Positions 13,452 to 22,476 of a stretch of 36,469 nt of DNA are shown here, piece after piece. A model generated the notes under the pieces. It ran no database searches. It was not told where the DNA came from and saw only the letters and a program-made list of their open reading frames with translations. Each line of letters opens with the position of its first letter. Position 1 is the first letter of the stretch. The position numbers were made by a program, and so were the translations under genes. The DNA is from Deltaproteobacteria bacterium (lineage in GTDB: Bacteria; JACQOV01): positions 1 to 36,469 of the forward strand of contig JACQOV010000010.1 of assembly GCA_016202395.1 (NCBI GenBank), given 5' to 3'.

Positions 13452-15947
13452 TTACGATCCCTTCACTCCCCCTATGGGAAACAACAGAACCATACGGGTT
13501 CCTGTATGAATATCACTCTCAATCCCCATCTTCCCACCATGGCGCTCCATCACTTTCCTGATAAACGAAACCCCCATTCCGGTGCCCTTTCCAACGGCTT
13601 TCGTCGTGAAGTAGCCACGCATCACCTTTTCCACGTTCTCTTTAGGAATGCCGCACCCGTTATCTGCCACCTCCAGTCGGATCCATTCCCCTTCTGGGCC
13701 AATCCGCACCTCGATCCTCCCCTTCCAACCCTCCCCCCTCCCCTCGGCTTCCCTTCGAGATTGAATCGCATCACGAGAATTGATAAATAGATTCATGAGA
13801 ACCTCGTGAATCTGTCCTGGATTGCCCGGAATCCGTGGCACTCCTTCCGCACACTCGAGCTCAAAATTAATCCCAGAACGGCCGATATCATAATCCAAAA
13901 TCCGCTTCACCAACTCCACACACCCCTTCAAATCCACAGGTTCCACTCGGTCACTCATCCGAACAAACTCCTTGATCTCTTTCACCATCTGGACCGAGGT
14001 CATCAAACAATCATGCTGAAACCGCTGATCCTCCTCGATTTGCTCAAAGAGCTTGGCCAAATCTGCATGCTGAGAAATCCGAGGATCCTTTCGAAGCGTT
14101 TCAAACCCCTGTACTAAAAGCTCCGTCCCACCGGCCAAAGCCCCAATCTTATTCCCCACTTCATGCGAAAAAGAGGCCACCAACTGGCCCAGAGTCCCAA
14201 TTTTATCCAGTTGTGCGTTGATCTCAAACTGCTCTTCCCTCTGCTGAAAATGCTCCGCGTTGGCCAACGCCACTGAAACGCTCCGGGAAAGCATCTGAAG
14301 GAGCTCGACATCCTCCGCGCCATACAGCTCCCCGCTCTTCTTTCGCCCCAATAATAGAAAACCGGTGAGCTTCTCCTGAAATCGAATCGGTAACGCCAAT
14401 TCAACCCCCATCCGAATCAAATCGGGAAGCATCTTCTCCCGAACTTCCTGATACCGGGGATCATTGGCTAACTCAAAAGCCATCACCCCACTCTTCTCAT
14501 CACTCAACACTTGAACCAAAGGATGATTCGCTGAAATCTCTTGGACCCACTTGGAATTCCACACCTCTCCAGCCCAAAAAACATAGCTCCCCTCTTTCTC
14601 ACTCCATTGAAACAACGCCACCTTCTCGACCCTCATCGCCGAGTTAATCCCCTTGATGAGTTTCCGAGCAATGTGCCCCGTATCTAACAACTGGGTCAAA
14701 GATTCACCCACGGCCTGGAATGCCTCCCTATATGTCTGCTCCCGATCTAAAGAAGGCTTGTTTAAAAAGCCTTTCACAACATCAAAAAACACGGTCGTGA
14801 AAACGAGCATGCCTACAAAAATCAACGTCGGAGCATAGGCGCTTTGCATAAACGCTCCTCCTATCCCTAAAGCCCTCGCCCCAAACACAATCAGAGCCGC
14901 ATAAAAGGCCGATAATAGGTAGCTCCACAACGCGGATAGAATACTTCTCTTAAGAAAAAGACTCACCTGAAACAAGTCATGCCGCGCCACGGCCAAAGCG
15001 ATTCCAAATGGAAAAATCACCAAAGGAAGTAAATACAGATTGGGTGGAACCGGGATCTGTAGCAGCCAACAATAGACTTTTAGCAAAATAGGAATCGATA
15101 CTATCAATACGGTGGCCATCAACACCACCCGAGCCCGAAGACGCTCCACTAAAATGTAAGACTCCCGATAAGCAACCGCAGACGTGATCAGAAAGATTCC
15201 GACTGCAATCATTATTAAACCTGCATTGAGGCGGTCCATAATTAACCATGTCCATTTACTGTCATAAAGGGAGACTTCCAAGAAAGCCGCGATCAACAAA
15301 CTAAAAAGAAACGGATATTGTGAAATAGAAGGGAATCGTTGCAAGATCCTTTGTTGTGAGGGAAAGCGAAGACCCAAATGAATAATCGACGCTGGCAATA
15401 AGCTCACTATAAGAAGATAGAGTCGATAAAAACGGTGTGTCGACACCGCATCGAAACTTAAAAGGAGAAAAAAGGCCACATTAAAAGAGAATAATGACAA
15501 AGAGCGCGCTACTGCTGTTTGAGCCCCAAATCCTACGATGGCGCCATAAGCGAAATAAATACAGCTTGTAAACAACACCGTTCCCAAAAGCCAAAAAATG
15601 TCAATCCATTGTATTTTAATCGGATGTAGTTCTAGAGTACGAGACTCTTTCCCACTACTCAACGTAACTAAGAATGGAATCCCTTCGCCCTTCCCCTCAA
15701 TATGGCTATAAAAATCCTTCCGATTTCTAATATCAACTCCATCAATGGCAACTACCTTAGCCGGATAGCGAACAAACTCATCTAATCCTTTCCAACTTTG
15801 GAAACGATTGGATGAAACAACGAGATTGGGATAAATCAGGAAACCTGTGGAAGGTTTCTCCAACCATCGAATAGCATCTAAAGTGCAAATGGCCCCCAAT
15901 ATCAAAAAGCTAATGAATGCTACCCATAGTATCCACCTGTCTGACAT
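13452..15947 (-). CDS. Multi-TM membrane histidine kinase with PDZ-like loop and GAF domain (module 1)
   Basis: In this 831-residue sensor kinase, helix 1 (about 5-25) is followed by an extracytoplasmic PDZ-like stretch (about 60-108, KVVAIDGVDIRNRKDF). Roughly nine more helices to about 395 include the LYLLPLVIFPFGIALAVARHDLF block seen in ComP-like kinases. A GAF domain spans about 405-565, and the H-box SFSHEVGNKIGAL carries His595. The ATPase domain has NLFINSRDAI (N-box), DNGCGIPKENV and GTGMGVSFIRKVMERHGG. It starts six bases after the exporter stop, so exporter and sensor are co-expressed. The ligand is unknown; the likely partner is the response regulator encoded immediately downstream. 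Confidence 0.9.
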   Translation of the reverse strand: MSDRWILWVAFISFLILGAICTLDAIRWLEKPSTGFLIYPNLVVSSNRFQSWKGLDEFVRYPAKVVAIDGVDIRNRKDFYSHIEGKGEGIPFLVTLSSGKESRTLELHPIKIQWIDIFWLLGTVLFTSCIYFAYGAIVGFGAQTAVARSLSLFSFNVAFFLLLSFDAVSTHRFYRLYLLIVSLLPASIIHLGLRFPSQQRILQRFPSISQYPFLFSLLIAAFLEVSLYDSKWTWLIMDRLNAGLIMIAVGIFLITSAVAYRESYILVERLRARVVLMATVLIVSIPILLKVYCWLLQIPVPPNLYLLPLVIFPFGIALAVARHDLFQVSLFLKRSILSALWSYLLSAFYAALIVFGARALGIGGAFMQSAYAPTLIFVGMLVFTTVFFDVVKGFLNKPSLDREQTYREAFQAVGESLTQLLDTGHIARKLIKGINSAMRVEKVALFQWSEKEGSYVFWAGEVWNSKWVQEISANHPLVQVLSDEKSGVMAFELANDPRYQEVREKMLPDLIRMGVELALPIRFQEKLTGFLLLGRKKSGELYGAEDVELLQMLSRSVSVALANAEHFQQREEQFEINAQLDKIGTLGQLVASFSHEVGNKIGALAGGTELLVQGFETLRKDPRISQHADLAKLFEQIEEDQRFQHDCLMTSVQMVKEIKEFVRMSDRVEPVDLKGCVELVKRILDYDIGRSGINFELECAEGVPRIPGNPGQIHEVLMNLFINSRDAIQSRREAEGRGEGWKGRIEVRIGPEGEWIRLEVADNGCGIPKENVEKVMRGYFTTKAVGKGTGMGVSFIRKVMERHGGKMGIESDIHTGTRMVLLFPIGGVKGS

Positions 15948-15952
15948 GCTCC

Positions 15953-18295
15953 CTAACTTTCTTTCATTGTCAAATCAGTTTTTTCGGAAACAATTGTTTC
16001 GACTCTAGCAAGCGAAGCCATACGAATGGGTTTGATCAACATTAACAATGCCGGTAAAACGATAACGTCTCCTACTAAAGCGGCCATAACTGCAATCCCA
16101 GAAAGAAGACCGAAATTGACCATCGGAACAAAAGACGAAAAAACGAGAACCCAAAAGCCTGCTGCCAATACGAAAGAAGTATAAACAATGGGCTGTCCTA
16201 CTTTTTCCATGGTTGCTCTCAGCGCTACACCATAATCCCCTTTCTGTGTTAATTCATGACGAAAACCATGGAGAAAATGGATTGTGTCATCGACTGCCAT
16301 AGAGATGACAATAGAGGCTATCGTACATGTCCCCATGTCCAGAAAAATCCCCCACTTCCCCATGACTCCCAAAATAATAACGACTGGAAAAACATTCGCG
16401 GGTATAGCAATCAAGGCTAACCGCCAGGATCGAAGAGCAATCATCAAAACAATGAAAATCAATACAAACGCCAACGCAAAACTCTGAATCTCTGTATCAA
16501 GAACCTCCACGGTCATTTTTTGGCCCAACCACAAGTCTCCTGTCAACTGAATATTGAGCTTTGGATCAAAATTCTGAGCTAGATGCTCTTTAATCTGCTC
16601 TGACATAGCGACAAATTCTTTGGAGGGCAAAATCTTTGAACGCGCCGTCACACGCATACGCTTTCCATCTGCTGAAAGATAACTCTTTATCCCCCTCTCA
16701 CCCCCCATATCTGCCACAAATATTAGCAATCGTTCAATAGAATTCTTTTCTGTAGGAATTGTATAGAAGCTGGGATCCCCTCCATGAAGTTCTTGATTGG
16801 TCTTCTTTAAAATATCGGCAAGCGAGAAACTTTTATCAATAGATGGAAAGCTCTCAAGATATTGTTGCAGTTCTTCCATCTGGTGTAACACAGGATACTC
16901 TAAAACTTCGCTACCGTCCTTGTAACCCACAGAAAACTCTACCGCAGGCCAATCACCAATCTTTTCGGTGACTAATCGCTCATGTTGCATGACTTCGCTA
17001 TTCTCTTTTAGAAATTGCAAATGATAGGTATCGACAATAACCCTAGAAACCCATGTCCCAAATAAGAGGACAAGAAGAAGAGCCCCAAGGAGAACGGGGC
17101 GCCGATATCTATCGGCAAAGCTCCCAAGAATAACGGTCAATTCCTTAATAACAGATCCTTCTTTTTTCATATGGGAGAGAGGATCCCACTTCAAACGACT
17201 CAAAGCTAAGGGAAGAAGTGTGAAAGTTAAGAGATAAGAAACAACGACTCCAAACGCAGAATACAATCCAAACTCCTGAACCGTAGTTACGGAACTCGTA
17301 AGCAAGGAGAGAAAACCTAGAGATGTCGTTACACTCGCCCACAAACAGGGAGTCGCTACTTGAGAAACTGCTTCTAACACAATATGATGTCGATCTTCTG
17401 TTGGCCTGAACCTTTGCCGATAAGCGCTCAATAAATGCGTACTATTTAAAACGCCATAGACAAGTAACAGCGGTAAGACCACTTCTGTCAATGGACTCAA
17501 AAACTTTCCAATGGCCGCAACAAACCCAAGAGTCCATATGACGCTAATACCCGCAATCATCAGTGGGGTTCCTGGAACCCATGAATTACGGAAGATATAA
17601 AATAAAACTAAAAAGATCATGAGCAACAAGATGGGCGTGATGATTCGATTATCTCGCTCGTAGGCTTCTTCCAATGAAACCTGATATACGGGGATTCCTC
17701 CTAAAAAAACCGTGAGCCCCTCTATCTTTTCTGCGTTCTCAATAATAGAGCGAAGCTCTTGAACCAATTCCCTCTTGTAGGTAGGGCTTGATGATTTCTT
17801 GAGAAGGATTAAGACATTGGTTGCTTTACCATCCTTAGCAATCAAAAAGGTCTTGTAATAAAGTGGATCGGAAAGGACTCGCTCTCTAACGGCTCCCATA
17901 TCTGAAGATTCAAGGGTAGATAGCTCATCTTCTAAAGAACCGACAACTAAAATCTCCCCCTGGTTATAGGCAGAGTTAAAATTAGTGACACTCAAGACTT
18001 GTTCAACCTGCGGAAGTTCCTCAAACTGGTGAGTCATCCGATCCACTAATCTCAATACGCGAAGATCAAAAACATCTTCATAAAAGTAGTGAACCGATAT
18101 AAATTCGTCCGTTCCAAACTCTTTATAAAAATCGTTATAGTACTGAAGGTCAGGATCATCGGGGTGAAATGTTGCAGCAATGTCTGTATTGACTTTTAAC
18201 TCTTGAAATTGCCAACCCAAGTAAATCGTTGGAATCAAAACAATGAGGATCGTTGCTAGAGCGTGGTCCAAAACCCAACGAACAATACGAACCAT
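15953..18295 (-). CDS. RND/MMPL-superfamily exporter (module 1)
   Basis: This 780-residue inner-membrane exporter has the two-fold RND layout: helix 1 (about 10-30), a large extracytoplasmic domain, a five-helix block (about 218-365), then the same again (helix about 400-420, domain, block 605-755). The second half carries VDDTIHFLHGF (Asp669-Asp670), the conserved acidic motif of COG1033-type exporters. The equivalent site in the first half is VYGVLNSTHLLSAYR, with no acid. No membrane-fusion or outer-membrane partner is encoded nearby, which fits MMPL/HpnN-like lipid or small-molecule exporters more than drug pumps. An AAAGGGAG site precedes ATG 18295. Its likely cargo is a product of the radical-SAM enzyme encoded upstream; that is inference. 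Confidence 0.9.
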   Translation of the reverse strand: MVRIVRWVLDHALATILIVLIPTIYLGWQFQELKVNTDIAATFHPDDPDLQYYNDFYKEFGTDEFISVHYFYEDVFDLRVLRLVDRMTHQFEELPQVEQVLSVTNFNSAYNQGEILVVGSLEDELSTLESSDMGAVRERVLSDPLYYKTFLIAKDGKATNVLILLKKSSSPTYKRELVQELRSIIENAEKIEGLTVFLGGIPVYQVSLEEAYERDNRIITPILLLMIFLVLFYIFRNSWVPGTPLMIAGISVIWTLGFVAAIGKFLSPLTEVVLPLLLVYGVLNSTHLLSAYRQRFRPTEDRHHIVLEAVSQVATPCLWASVTTSLGFLSLLTSSVTTVQEFGLYSAFGVVVSYLLTFTLLPLALSRLKWDPLSHMKKEGSVIKELTVILGSFADRYRRPVLLGALLLVLLFGTWVSRVIVDTYHLQFLKENSEVMQHERLVTEKIGDWPAVEFSVGYKDGSEVLEYPVLHQMEELQQYLESFPSIDKSFSLADILKKTNQELHGGDPSFYTIPTEKNSIERLLIFVADMGGERGIKSYLSADGKRMRVTARSKILPSKEFVAMSEQIKEHLAQNFDPKLNIQLTGDLWLGQKMTVEVLDTEIQSFALAFVLIFIVLMIALRSWRLALIAIPANVFPVVIILGVMGKWGIFLDMGTCTIASIVISMAVDDTIHFLHGFRHELTQKGDYGVALRATMEKVGQPIVYTSFVLAAGFWVLVFSSFVPMVNFGLLSGIAVMAALVGDVIVLPALLMLIKPIRMASLARVETIVSEKTDLTMKES

Positions 18296-18343
18296 TTCAT
18301 CTCCCTTTCATTGATTTACACCAGAACATGATAAAACAACAGT

Positions 18344-19534
18344 TTAAGCAACCCTTGGCAACTCCATTTCTCTTTCCTCGACGAAACGCCCCGATGCATC
18401 ATATCTACCTTCTTCGACTTGTTTTAAATAAGGGATATAGGCTTGCATTTCTTGAAGGAACGACTTCATCATAAGGCGACGAAACCACTGGTAAAAACTC
18501 ACAACTATTTGGCCCTTAAAAAGGTTTGTTAAAATACTCCTCCAGGAGTAGAAGGAACGGTAAGCATCGTAAATGCCCTGCTGAAGCTCGCTGGGCTTTA
18601 TATTTTTTGGGAAATGAGTGATGAACTGGAGATTATAATAATCCCAATTCTTCTGAAATATCCTATCAGAAGAAATGACCCTCTCGGGTCCTTCTGGAAA
18701 CTCTGTGAGTACATTCATCATCATCCAACCTGCGCCACTTTTCTGAGTCCACTCTAAGGTTTGTTTAACGGTGTCTTTCGTGTCATTATCACTTCCTAAA
18801 ACAAAACCAGCACAAACTTGAATGCCATAACGACGAATCCTCTGTATCGAGTCTTCCACTTTTTCGATCGTCTGTTTTTTATCATAATCATCGAGTGTTT
18901 TATTATCAACGGATTCCACTCCCATAAATAACCAAGTAACACCTGCTCTTTTCATTAAATCGAGCATCTCTAAATCTTCAGCGACCTCATAGCGTGCAAA
19001 CACCAATGAATGTGACTTTACACCACTTTTGATGATCTCTTTTAAAACCGCTTTCGTCCTCTCTCGATTCACCCCAAAATAACTATCAAGAATAATGAGC
19101 CAGTTAGGAAAGCCAGGAAAGAAAGACGTCTTACTTCTTAAATCCTCTGCCACGGCTTCGGGACTTCGATGACGCATCGTCTTCATCCCGATCCGCCAAC
19201 AAAATTTGCACGGATAGGGACAACCACGTGAAGTTTCCAAAAAATGCGCATGGGCTTTGGCCTGAAGAAAAAGCTTGATAGGATTTAATTGTTGATAACC
19301 ACAAACTAACGAAAGGTCGGGAATTATATCAAAATTCTTTAAAAGTTCTCTCGAAGGATTATGGTAAGGCACGCCGTTTTTAATATAAGAAATTCCTTTT
19401 ACACCCTTCAAATCACCGCCATTGTTAAGCATTGTTAACAATTCTAAAATGGTTTCCTCCCCTTCTTCTCTAACCACATAATCTACATGCTGAATAGCAT
19501 CATCGGGTAACATCGATGCATGAGGTCCACCCAA
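18344..19534 (-). CDS. B12-binding-type radical SAM enzyme, C-terminal part after a frameshift (module 1)
   Basis: This is the main catalytic part of a radical-SAM protein. GCPYPCKFCW supplies the CxxxCxxC cluster ligands; LGGPHASMLPDDAIQHVDYVV at its start is the end of a B12-binding-like domain, and GVESVDNKTLDDYDK and CAGFVLGSDNDT are typical barrel segments of this family. The coding frame continues upstream of the nominal TTG start (19534) into the -1 frame of the fragment at 19483-19812; one missing base near 19539-19545 explains both. Joined, they give about 489 residues. The C-terminal 100 residues (YDAYRSFYSWRSILTNLFKG, AYIPYLKQVEEGRYDAS) match the paralogue at 35699-36469. The substrate is unknown; relatives alkylate or methylate lipids and other unactivated carbons. 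Confidence 0.85.
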   Translation of the reverse strand: MGGPHASMLPDDAIQHVDYVVREEGEETILELLTMLNNGGDLKGVKGISYIKNGVPYHNPSRELLKNFDIIPDLSLVCGYQQLNPIKLFLQAKAHAHFLETSRGCPYPCKFCWRIGMKTMRHRSPEAVAEDLRSKTSFFPGFPNWLIILDSYFGVNRERTKAVLKEIIKSGVKSHSLVFARYEVAEDLEMLDLMKRAGVTWLFMGVESVDNKTLDDYDKKQTIEKVEDSIQRIRRYGIQVCAGFVLGSDNDTKDTVKQTLEWTQKSGAGWMMMNVLTEFPEGPERVISSDRIFQKNWDYYNLQFITHFPKNIKPSELQQGIYDAYRSFYSWRSILTNLFKGQIVVSFYQWFRRLMMKSFLQEMQAYIPYLKQVEEGRYDASGRFVEEREMELPRVA

Positions 19535-19812
19535 AACAACGGGAATATTTCTACGTCCTTAATCCTTTGAACCATTTCATAAACGCAATTAACACTACAA
19601 GTAACAGCCGAGAAGCCGACTAAATCTGCTTGTAATACCCTTTCCCAAGGAATAGGAGCGATCCTCTCCATAAAAACCTCTACTTCATAACCCGCTTGTT
19701 TCAAAACGGTACCTATCAATGGCAATGCATTTTCGGTCATGTAAAAGCGTTTTTCAAAATCCGGGAATCGAGGATTCGGAGAAATAAGCGCAATTTTTTG
19801 GATAGGCTTCAC
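19483..19812 (-). CDS. B12-binding-type radical SAM enzyme, N-terminal fragment (frameshifted, module 1)
   Basis: This encodes the B12-binding-like domain. KIALISPNPRFPDFEKRFY is followed by ENALPLIGTVLKQAGYEVEVF and ADLVGFSAVTCSVNCVYEMV, the usual Rossmann-like pattern, but without the cobalamin-ligating DxHxxG. The frame then leaves the family pattern after KDVEIFP and stops at 19483; restoring one base there gives KDVEIFPVVLGGPHAS. GTG 19812 is preferred, eight bases after an AGGGGGG site; an ATG at 19884 in the same frame lacks such a site. If the lesion is real the enzyme of module 1 is inactive, leaving only module 2's copy. Confidence 0.75.
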   Translation of the reverse strand: MKPIQKIALISPNPRFPDFEKRFYMTENALPLIGTVLKQAGYEVEVFMERIAPIPWERVLQADLVGFSAVTCSVNCVYEMVQRIKDVEIFPLFWVDLMHRCYPMMLFSM

Positions 19813-19855
19813 AGCAGAGCCCCCCCTATAGTTTGACCGGATCGCGTTCTGCCTG

Positions 19856-19884
19856 TTTGTACCACAGAACCTACTAAAACTCAA
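19856..19884 (-). promoter_or_regulatory. Possible sigma-70 promoter of module 1
   Basis: On the minus strand TTGAGT (19884-19879) and TACAAA (19861-19856) are separated by 17 bases. Each matches four of six consensus positions. The predicted start is near 19849, giving a leader of about 37 bases that contains the ribosome site of GTG 19812. It is a moderate match only. Confidence 0.4.
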
Positions 19885-19936
19885 ACAAATTTTTAAACTT
19901 TAGCGAGCCCTTTTGACTCGATGCGTTACGATTCGC

Positions 19937-19960
19937 AATTCGCGCCGAACGGGGCGAATT
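19937..19960. repeat. Short inverted repeat in a divergent intergenic region
   Basis: AATTCGC (19937-19943) and GCGAATT (19954-19960) form a perfect 7-bp inverted repeat around a 10-base loop. It lies between the divergent module 1 and peptide-importer promoters. It could be an operator for one or both, but nothing identifies a regulator. Confidence 0.35.
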
Positions 19961-19975
19961 CGAGCGGGGCCATGA

Positions 19976-20004
19976 TTGACTTGGCAGGGCCCCAATTCTA
20001 AAAT
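19976..20004 (+). promoter_or_regulatory. Sigma-70 promoter giving a leaderless importer transcript
   Basis: TTGACT (19976-19981) and TAAAAT (19999-20004), each five of six matches, are separated by exactly 17 bases. The expected start, about seven bases on, is 20011, which is the A of the substrate-binding protein's ATG. No ribosome site is present upstream of that ATG. Confidence 0.75.
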
Positions 20005-20010
20005 GAGATC

Positions 20011-21543
20011 ATGCGGGGATTTCTAGTTCCTATTTTGCTCCTTTTAACCTTCGCAGGTTGCTCCTCCAATTCAATCCCAAATGACACGCTTGTTGTTGGG
20101 ATCGAGTCCAATCCAACACAGCTCGATCCACGACTTGCGACCGATGCTTATTCCGTTCGAATCAGCCATCTTCTTTTCGATGGTCTTTTAAGATTTAATG
20201 AAAAAGGGGAGGCGATCCCTTGGATTGCTAAAAATTGGTTGAACCCGGATCCTTTGACTTATATCTTCACTCTTCGCTCCTCCATCTCTTTTCACGATGG
20301 AACCCCGTTGACGGCCTCTGATGTGGTCTACACCTTTGAAAGCATGAAGGACCCTCAACTCCGTTCCCCGAACCTCGCCACACTGGAGGCGCTCGATTCC
20401 GTCACCGCCACCCACGCCAACACCGTCGTTTTTAGATTGAAGGAGCCTTACATTCCATTTTTGCATCTCCTAGACATCGGGATCGTCCCGCAAAGGCAGG
20501 TGGAACAAGATCCTCAAGGTTTTCGTAAAAATCCGATTGGGACAGGGCCCTTTCAATTGGACGCCTGGAAAGTGGATGACGCGTTAGTTTTAACGGCCAA
20601 TCTCCATCATTTTTTAATCTCTCCCCATCTTAAAAAAGTGATCTTCAAGATTATCCCCAACGATACCACACGTCTCTTGGAGCTTCGAAAGGGATCCGTT
20701 GAATTTGTCCAAAATGCGGTGAGCCCCGATCTTCTCCCTTTTCTCTCCAGATCGAAACGCCTAGAGATCATCGAAACAGAAGGGACAAGCTACTCCTATC
20801 TCGGAATGAATCTCCAAGACTCTGTTTTAAAGAATCTTCAAGTGCGCCAAGCCATGGCCTATGCTTTAAATCGTGAAGAGATTGTTCAATATCTTCTAGA
20901 GAATAAAGCGGAGTTAGCCGCGGGGCCTCTCGCCCCTCCTATTTTTGGCCATACCGATTCAGTCGAAAAGTTTTTCCACGACCCTGAGAAGGCTAAGGCG
21001 CTCTTGGATGAAGCAGGCTATGAGGATCCCGATGGAGAAGGCCCTCTCCCCCGCTTCTCTCTCTCTTACAAAACCACCGATAATCCCCTTCGCAAACGGA
21101 TCGCCGAGGTTCTCAAATTGCAATTGGCCTCTGTCGGAATTGAACTTCAAGTGCGCACTTACGAGTGGGGAACCTTCTTTTCGGATATCCAGAAAGGAAA
21201 CTTTCAACTTTTCACCCTGACTTGGGTCGGAATCTCGGAGCCGGATATCCTCTACTACCTCTTTCATTCTAAAAGCGCCCCTCCCCAGGGGGCCAATCGA
21301 GGACATTATCAAAACGTTGAGGTAGATGCTTTGCTTGAAGAAGGCCGAAGGACCTTAGATCCTGAAGAGAGAAAAAAAATCTATCGAGAGGTTCAAAAGA
21401 TTCTTGCCGAGGATCTCCCTTACATCAGCCTCTGGTATCCTCACACCTTGATTGTCATGGATAAAAGAATTCGAGGATTTATTCCGTATCCGAATGGGGC
21501 CTTCGATTCCTTTATCCAAGTCCACAAGGAAACAGCATTATGA
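20011..21543 (+). CDS. Oligopeptide ABC transporter substrate-binding lipoprotein (SBP family 5)
   Basis: This 510-residue extracytoplasmic binding protein is of the DppA/OppA family. The N-terminus MRGFLVPILLLLTFAGCSS is a lipoprotein signal with the lipidated Cys at 17. The family signature is clear in TYIFTLRSSISFHDGTPLTASDVVYTFES (about 83-111), and NPIGTGPFQLDAWK and LQVRQAMAYALNREEI follow. It should deliver peptides to the two permeases encoded downstream. Beside nagZ and the AmgK/MurU genes, murein peptides are the likely cargo, by analogy with MppA. The ATG appears to coincide with the transcript start. Confidence 0.92.
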   Translation: MRGFLVPILLLLTFAGCSSNSIPNDTLVVGIESNPTQLDPRLATDAYSVRISHLLFDGLLRFNEKGEAIPWIAKNWLNPDPLTYIFTLRSSISFHDGTPLTASDVVYTFESMKDPQLRSPNLATLEALDSVTATHANTVVFRLKEPYIPFLHLLDIGIVPQRQVEQDPQGFRKNPIGTGPFQLDAWKVDDALVLTANLHHFLISPHLKKVIFKIIPNDTTRLLELRKGSVEFVQNAVSPDLLPFLSRSKRLEIIETEGTSYSYLGMNLQDSVLKNLQVRQAMAYALNREEIVQYLLENKAELAAGPLAPPIFGHTDSVEKFFHDPEKAKALLDEAGYEDPDGEGPLPRFSLSYKTTDNPLRKRIAEVLKLQLASVGIELQVRTYEWGTFFSDIQKGNFQLFTLTWVGISEPDILYYLFHSKSAPPQGANRGHYQNVEVDALLEEGRRTLDPEERKKIYREVQKILAEDLPYISLWYPHTLIVMDKRIRGFIPYPNGAFDSFIQVHKETAL

Positions 21544-22469
21544 AGAAAGGGATCCGGCGCCTCGCTTTATTTATACCCACCTTATGGGGGGCTGTGACGA
21601 TCGTCTTTCTACTCATTCACCTCACCCCGGGAGACCCTGTAGAGCTGATGTTGGGAGAGTATGCCTTATCCACAGACAAAGCGATGCTCCGCTCTGAACT
21701 GGGGTTGGATCAACCGATCCTCGCGCAATATTTTCGGTTCCTTCAAGGGCTCGCTCACGCCGATTTGGGCCACTCGTTTGCTTATCAAACCTCTGTTTTC
21801 TCGATTCTGATCGAGCGTTTCCCCGCAACGTTAGAGTTGGCTTTTGCTTCTCTTCTCATCGCGATACTCATCGCCCTCCCCTTGGGGATCGCGGCGGCGC
21901 TCCGTCCGAATTCGATGCAAGATCATCTCTGTCGTGGATTCTCTTTGCTGGGAGTTTCCATGCCCAATTTCTGGTTAGGTCCTCTTCTCATCCTGATTTT
22001 TTCGATTGGACTCAATGGACTCCCGGTCTCGGGACGAGAGGGCTTCACGAGCCTCATTCTCCCAGCGCTCACCCTCGGAACCTCCCTCTCGGGAATCCTC
22101 TCGAGGATGGTTCGAGCCAGTCTCCTAGACACCCTTGGAGAAGAATACATCCGTGCCGCCCATGCCCGAGGGATCCCTTTCCAACGCGTGATCCTGAAAC
22201 ATGCGCTAAAAAACTCACTCCTCCCGGTAGTCACCATCCTTGGGCTCCAAGCGGGAGCGCTCCTCTCGGGAGCTGTGATTACGGAAACGATCTTCTCTTG
22301 GCCAGGAGTGGGGCGACTTTTAATCCAAGGGATTCAGATGCGGGATTATCCACTCGTTCAGGGAACTGTTCTGTTTTTTTCTCTGAGTTATCTCCTAGTT
22401 CATCTTCTTGTCGATGCCACCATTGCCATCATTGACCCCAGAACAAAAGAGAGTGGAAAAGAATCATGA
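21540..22469 (+). CDS. Oligopeptide ABC transporter permease, DppB/OppB type
   Basis: This 309-residue inner-membrane permease has a first helix (about 8-28) followed by LIHLTPGDPVELMLGEYA, the DppB/OppB hallmark. Five further helices follow, and the cytoplasmic EAA loop reads LLDTLGEEYIRAAHARGIPFQRVILKHALKNSLLPVVT (its core, EEYIRAAHARG, contacts the ATPase). The start overlaps the binding-protein stop as ATGA. It forms the channel together with the DppC-type protein encoded next. Confidence 0.94.
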   Translation: MKKGIRRLALFIPTLWGAVTIVFLLIHLTPGDPVELMLGEYALSTDKAMLRSELGLDQPILAQYFRFLQGLAHADLGHSFAYQTSVFSILIERFPATLELAFASLLIAILIALPLGIAAALRPNSMQDHLCRGFSLLGVSMPNFWLGPLLILIFSIGLNGLPVSGREGFTSLILPALTLGTSLSGILSRMVRASLLDTLGEEYIRAAHARGIPFQRVILKHALKNSLLPVVTILGLQAGALLSGAVITETIFSWPGVGRLLIQGIQMRDYPLVQGTVLFFSLSYLLVHLLVDATIAIIDPRTKESGKES

Positions 22470-22476
22470 GGCGCCC

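Noticed and set aside
19539..19560. Programmed -1 frameshift in the module 1 radical-SAM gene
   Set aside because: No X XXY YYZ slippery heptamer lies in the right frame; a one-base indel beside CCC is simpler.
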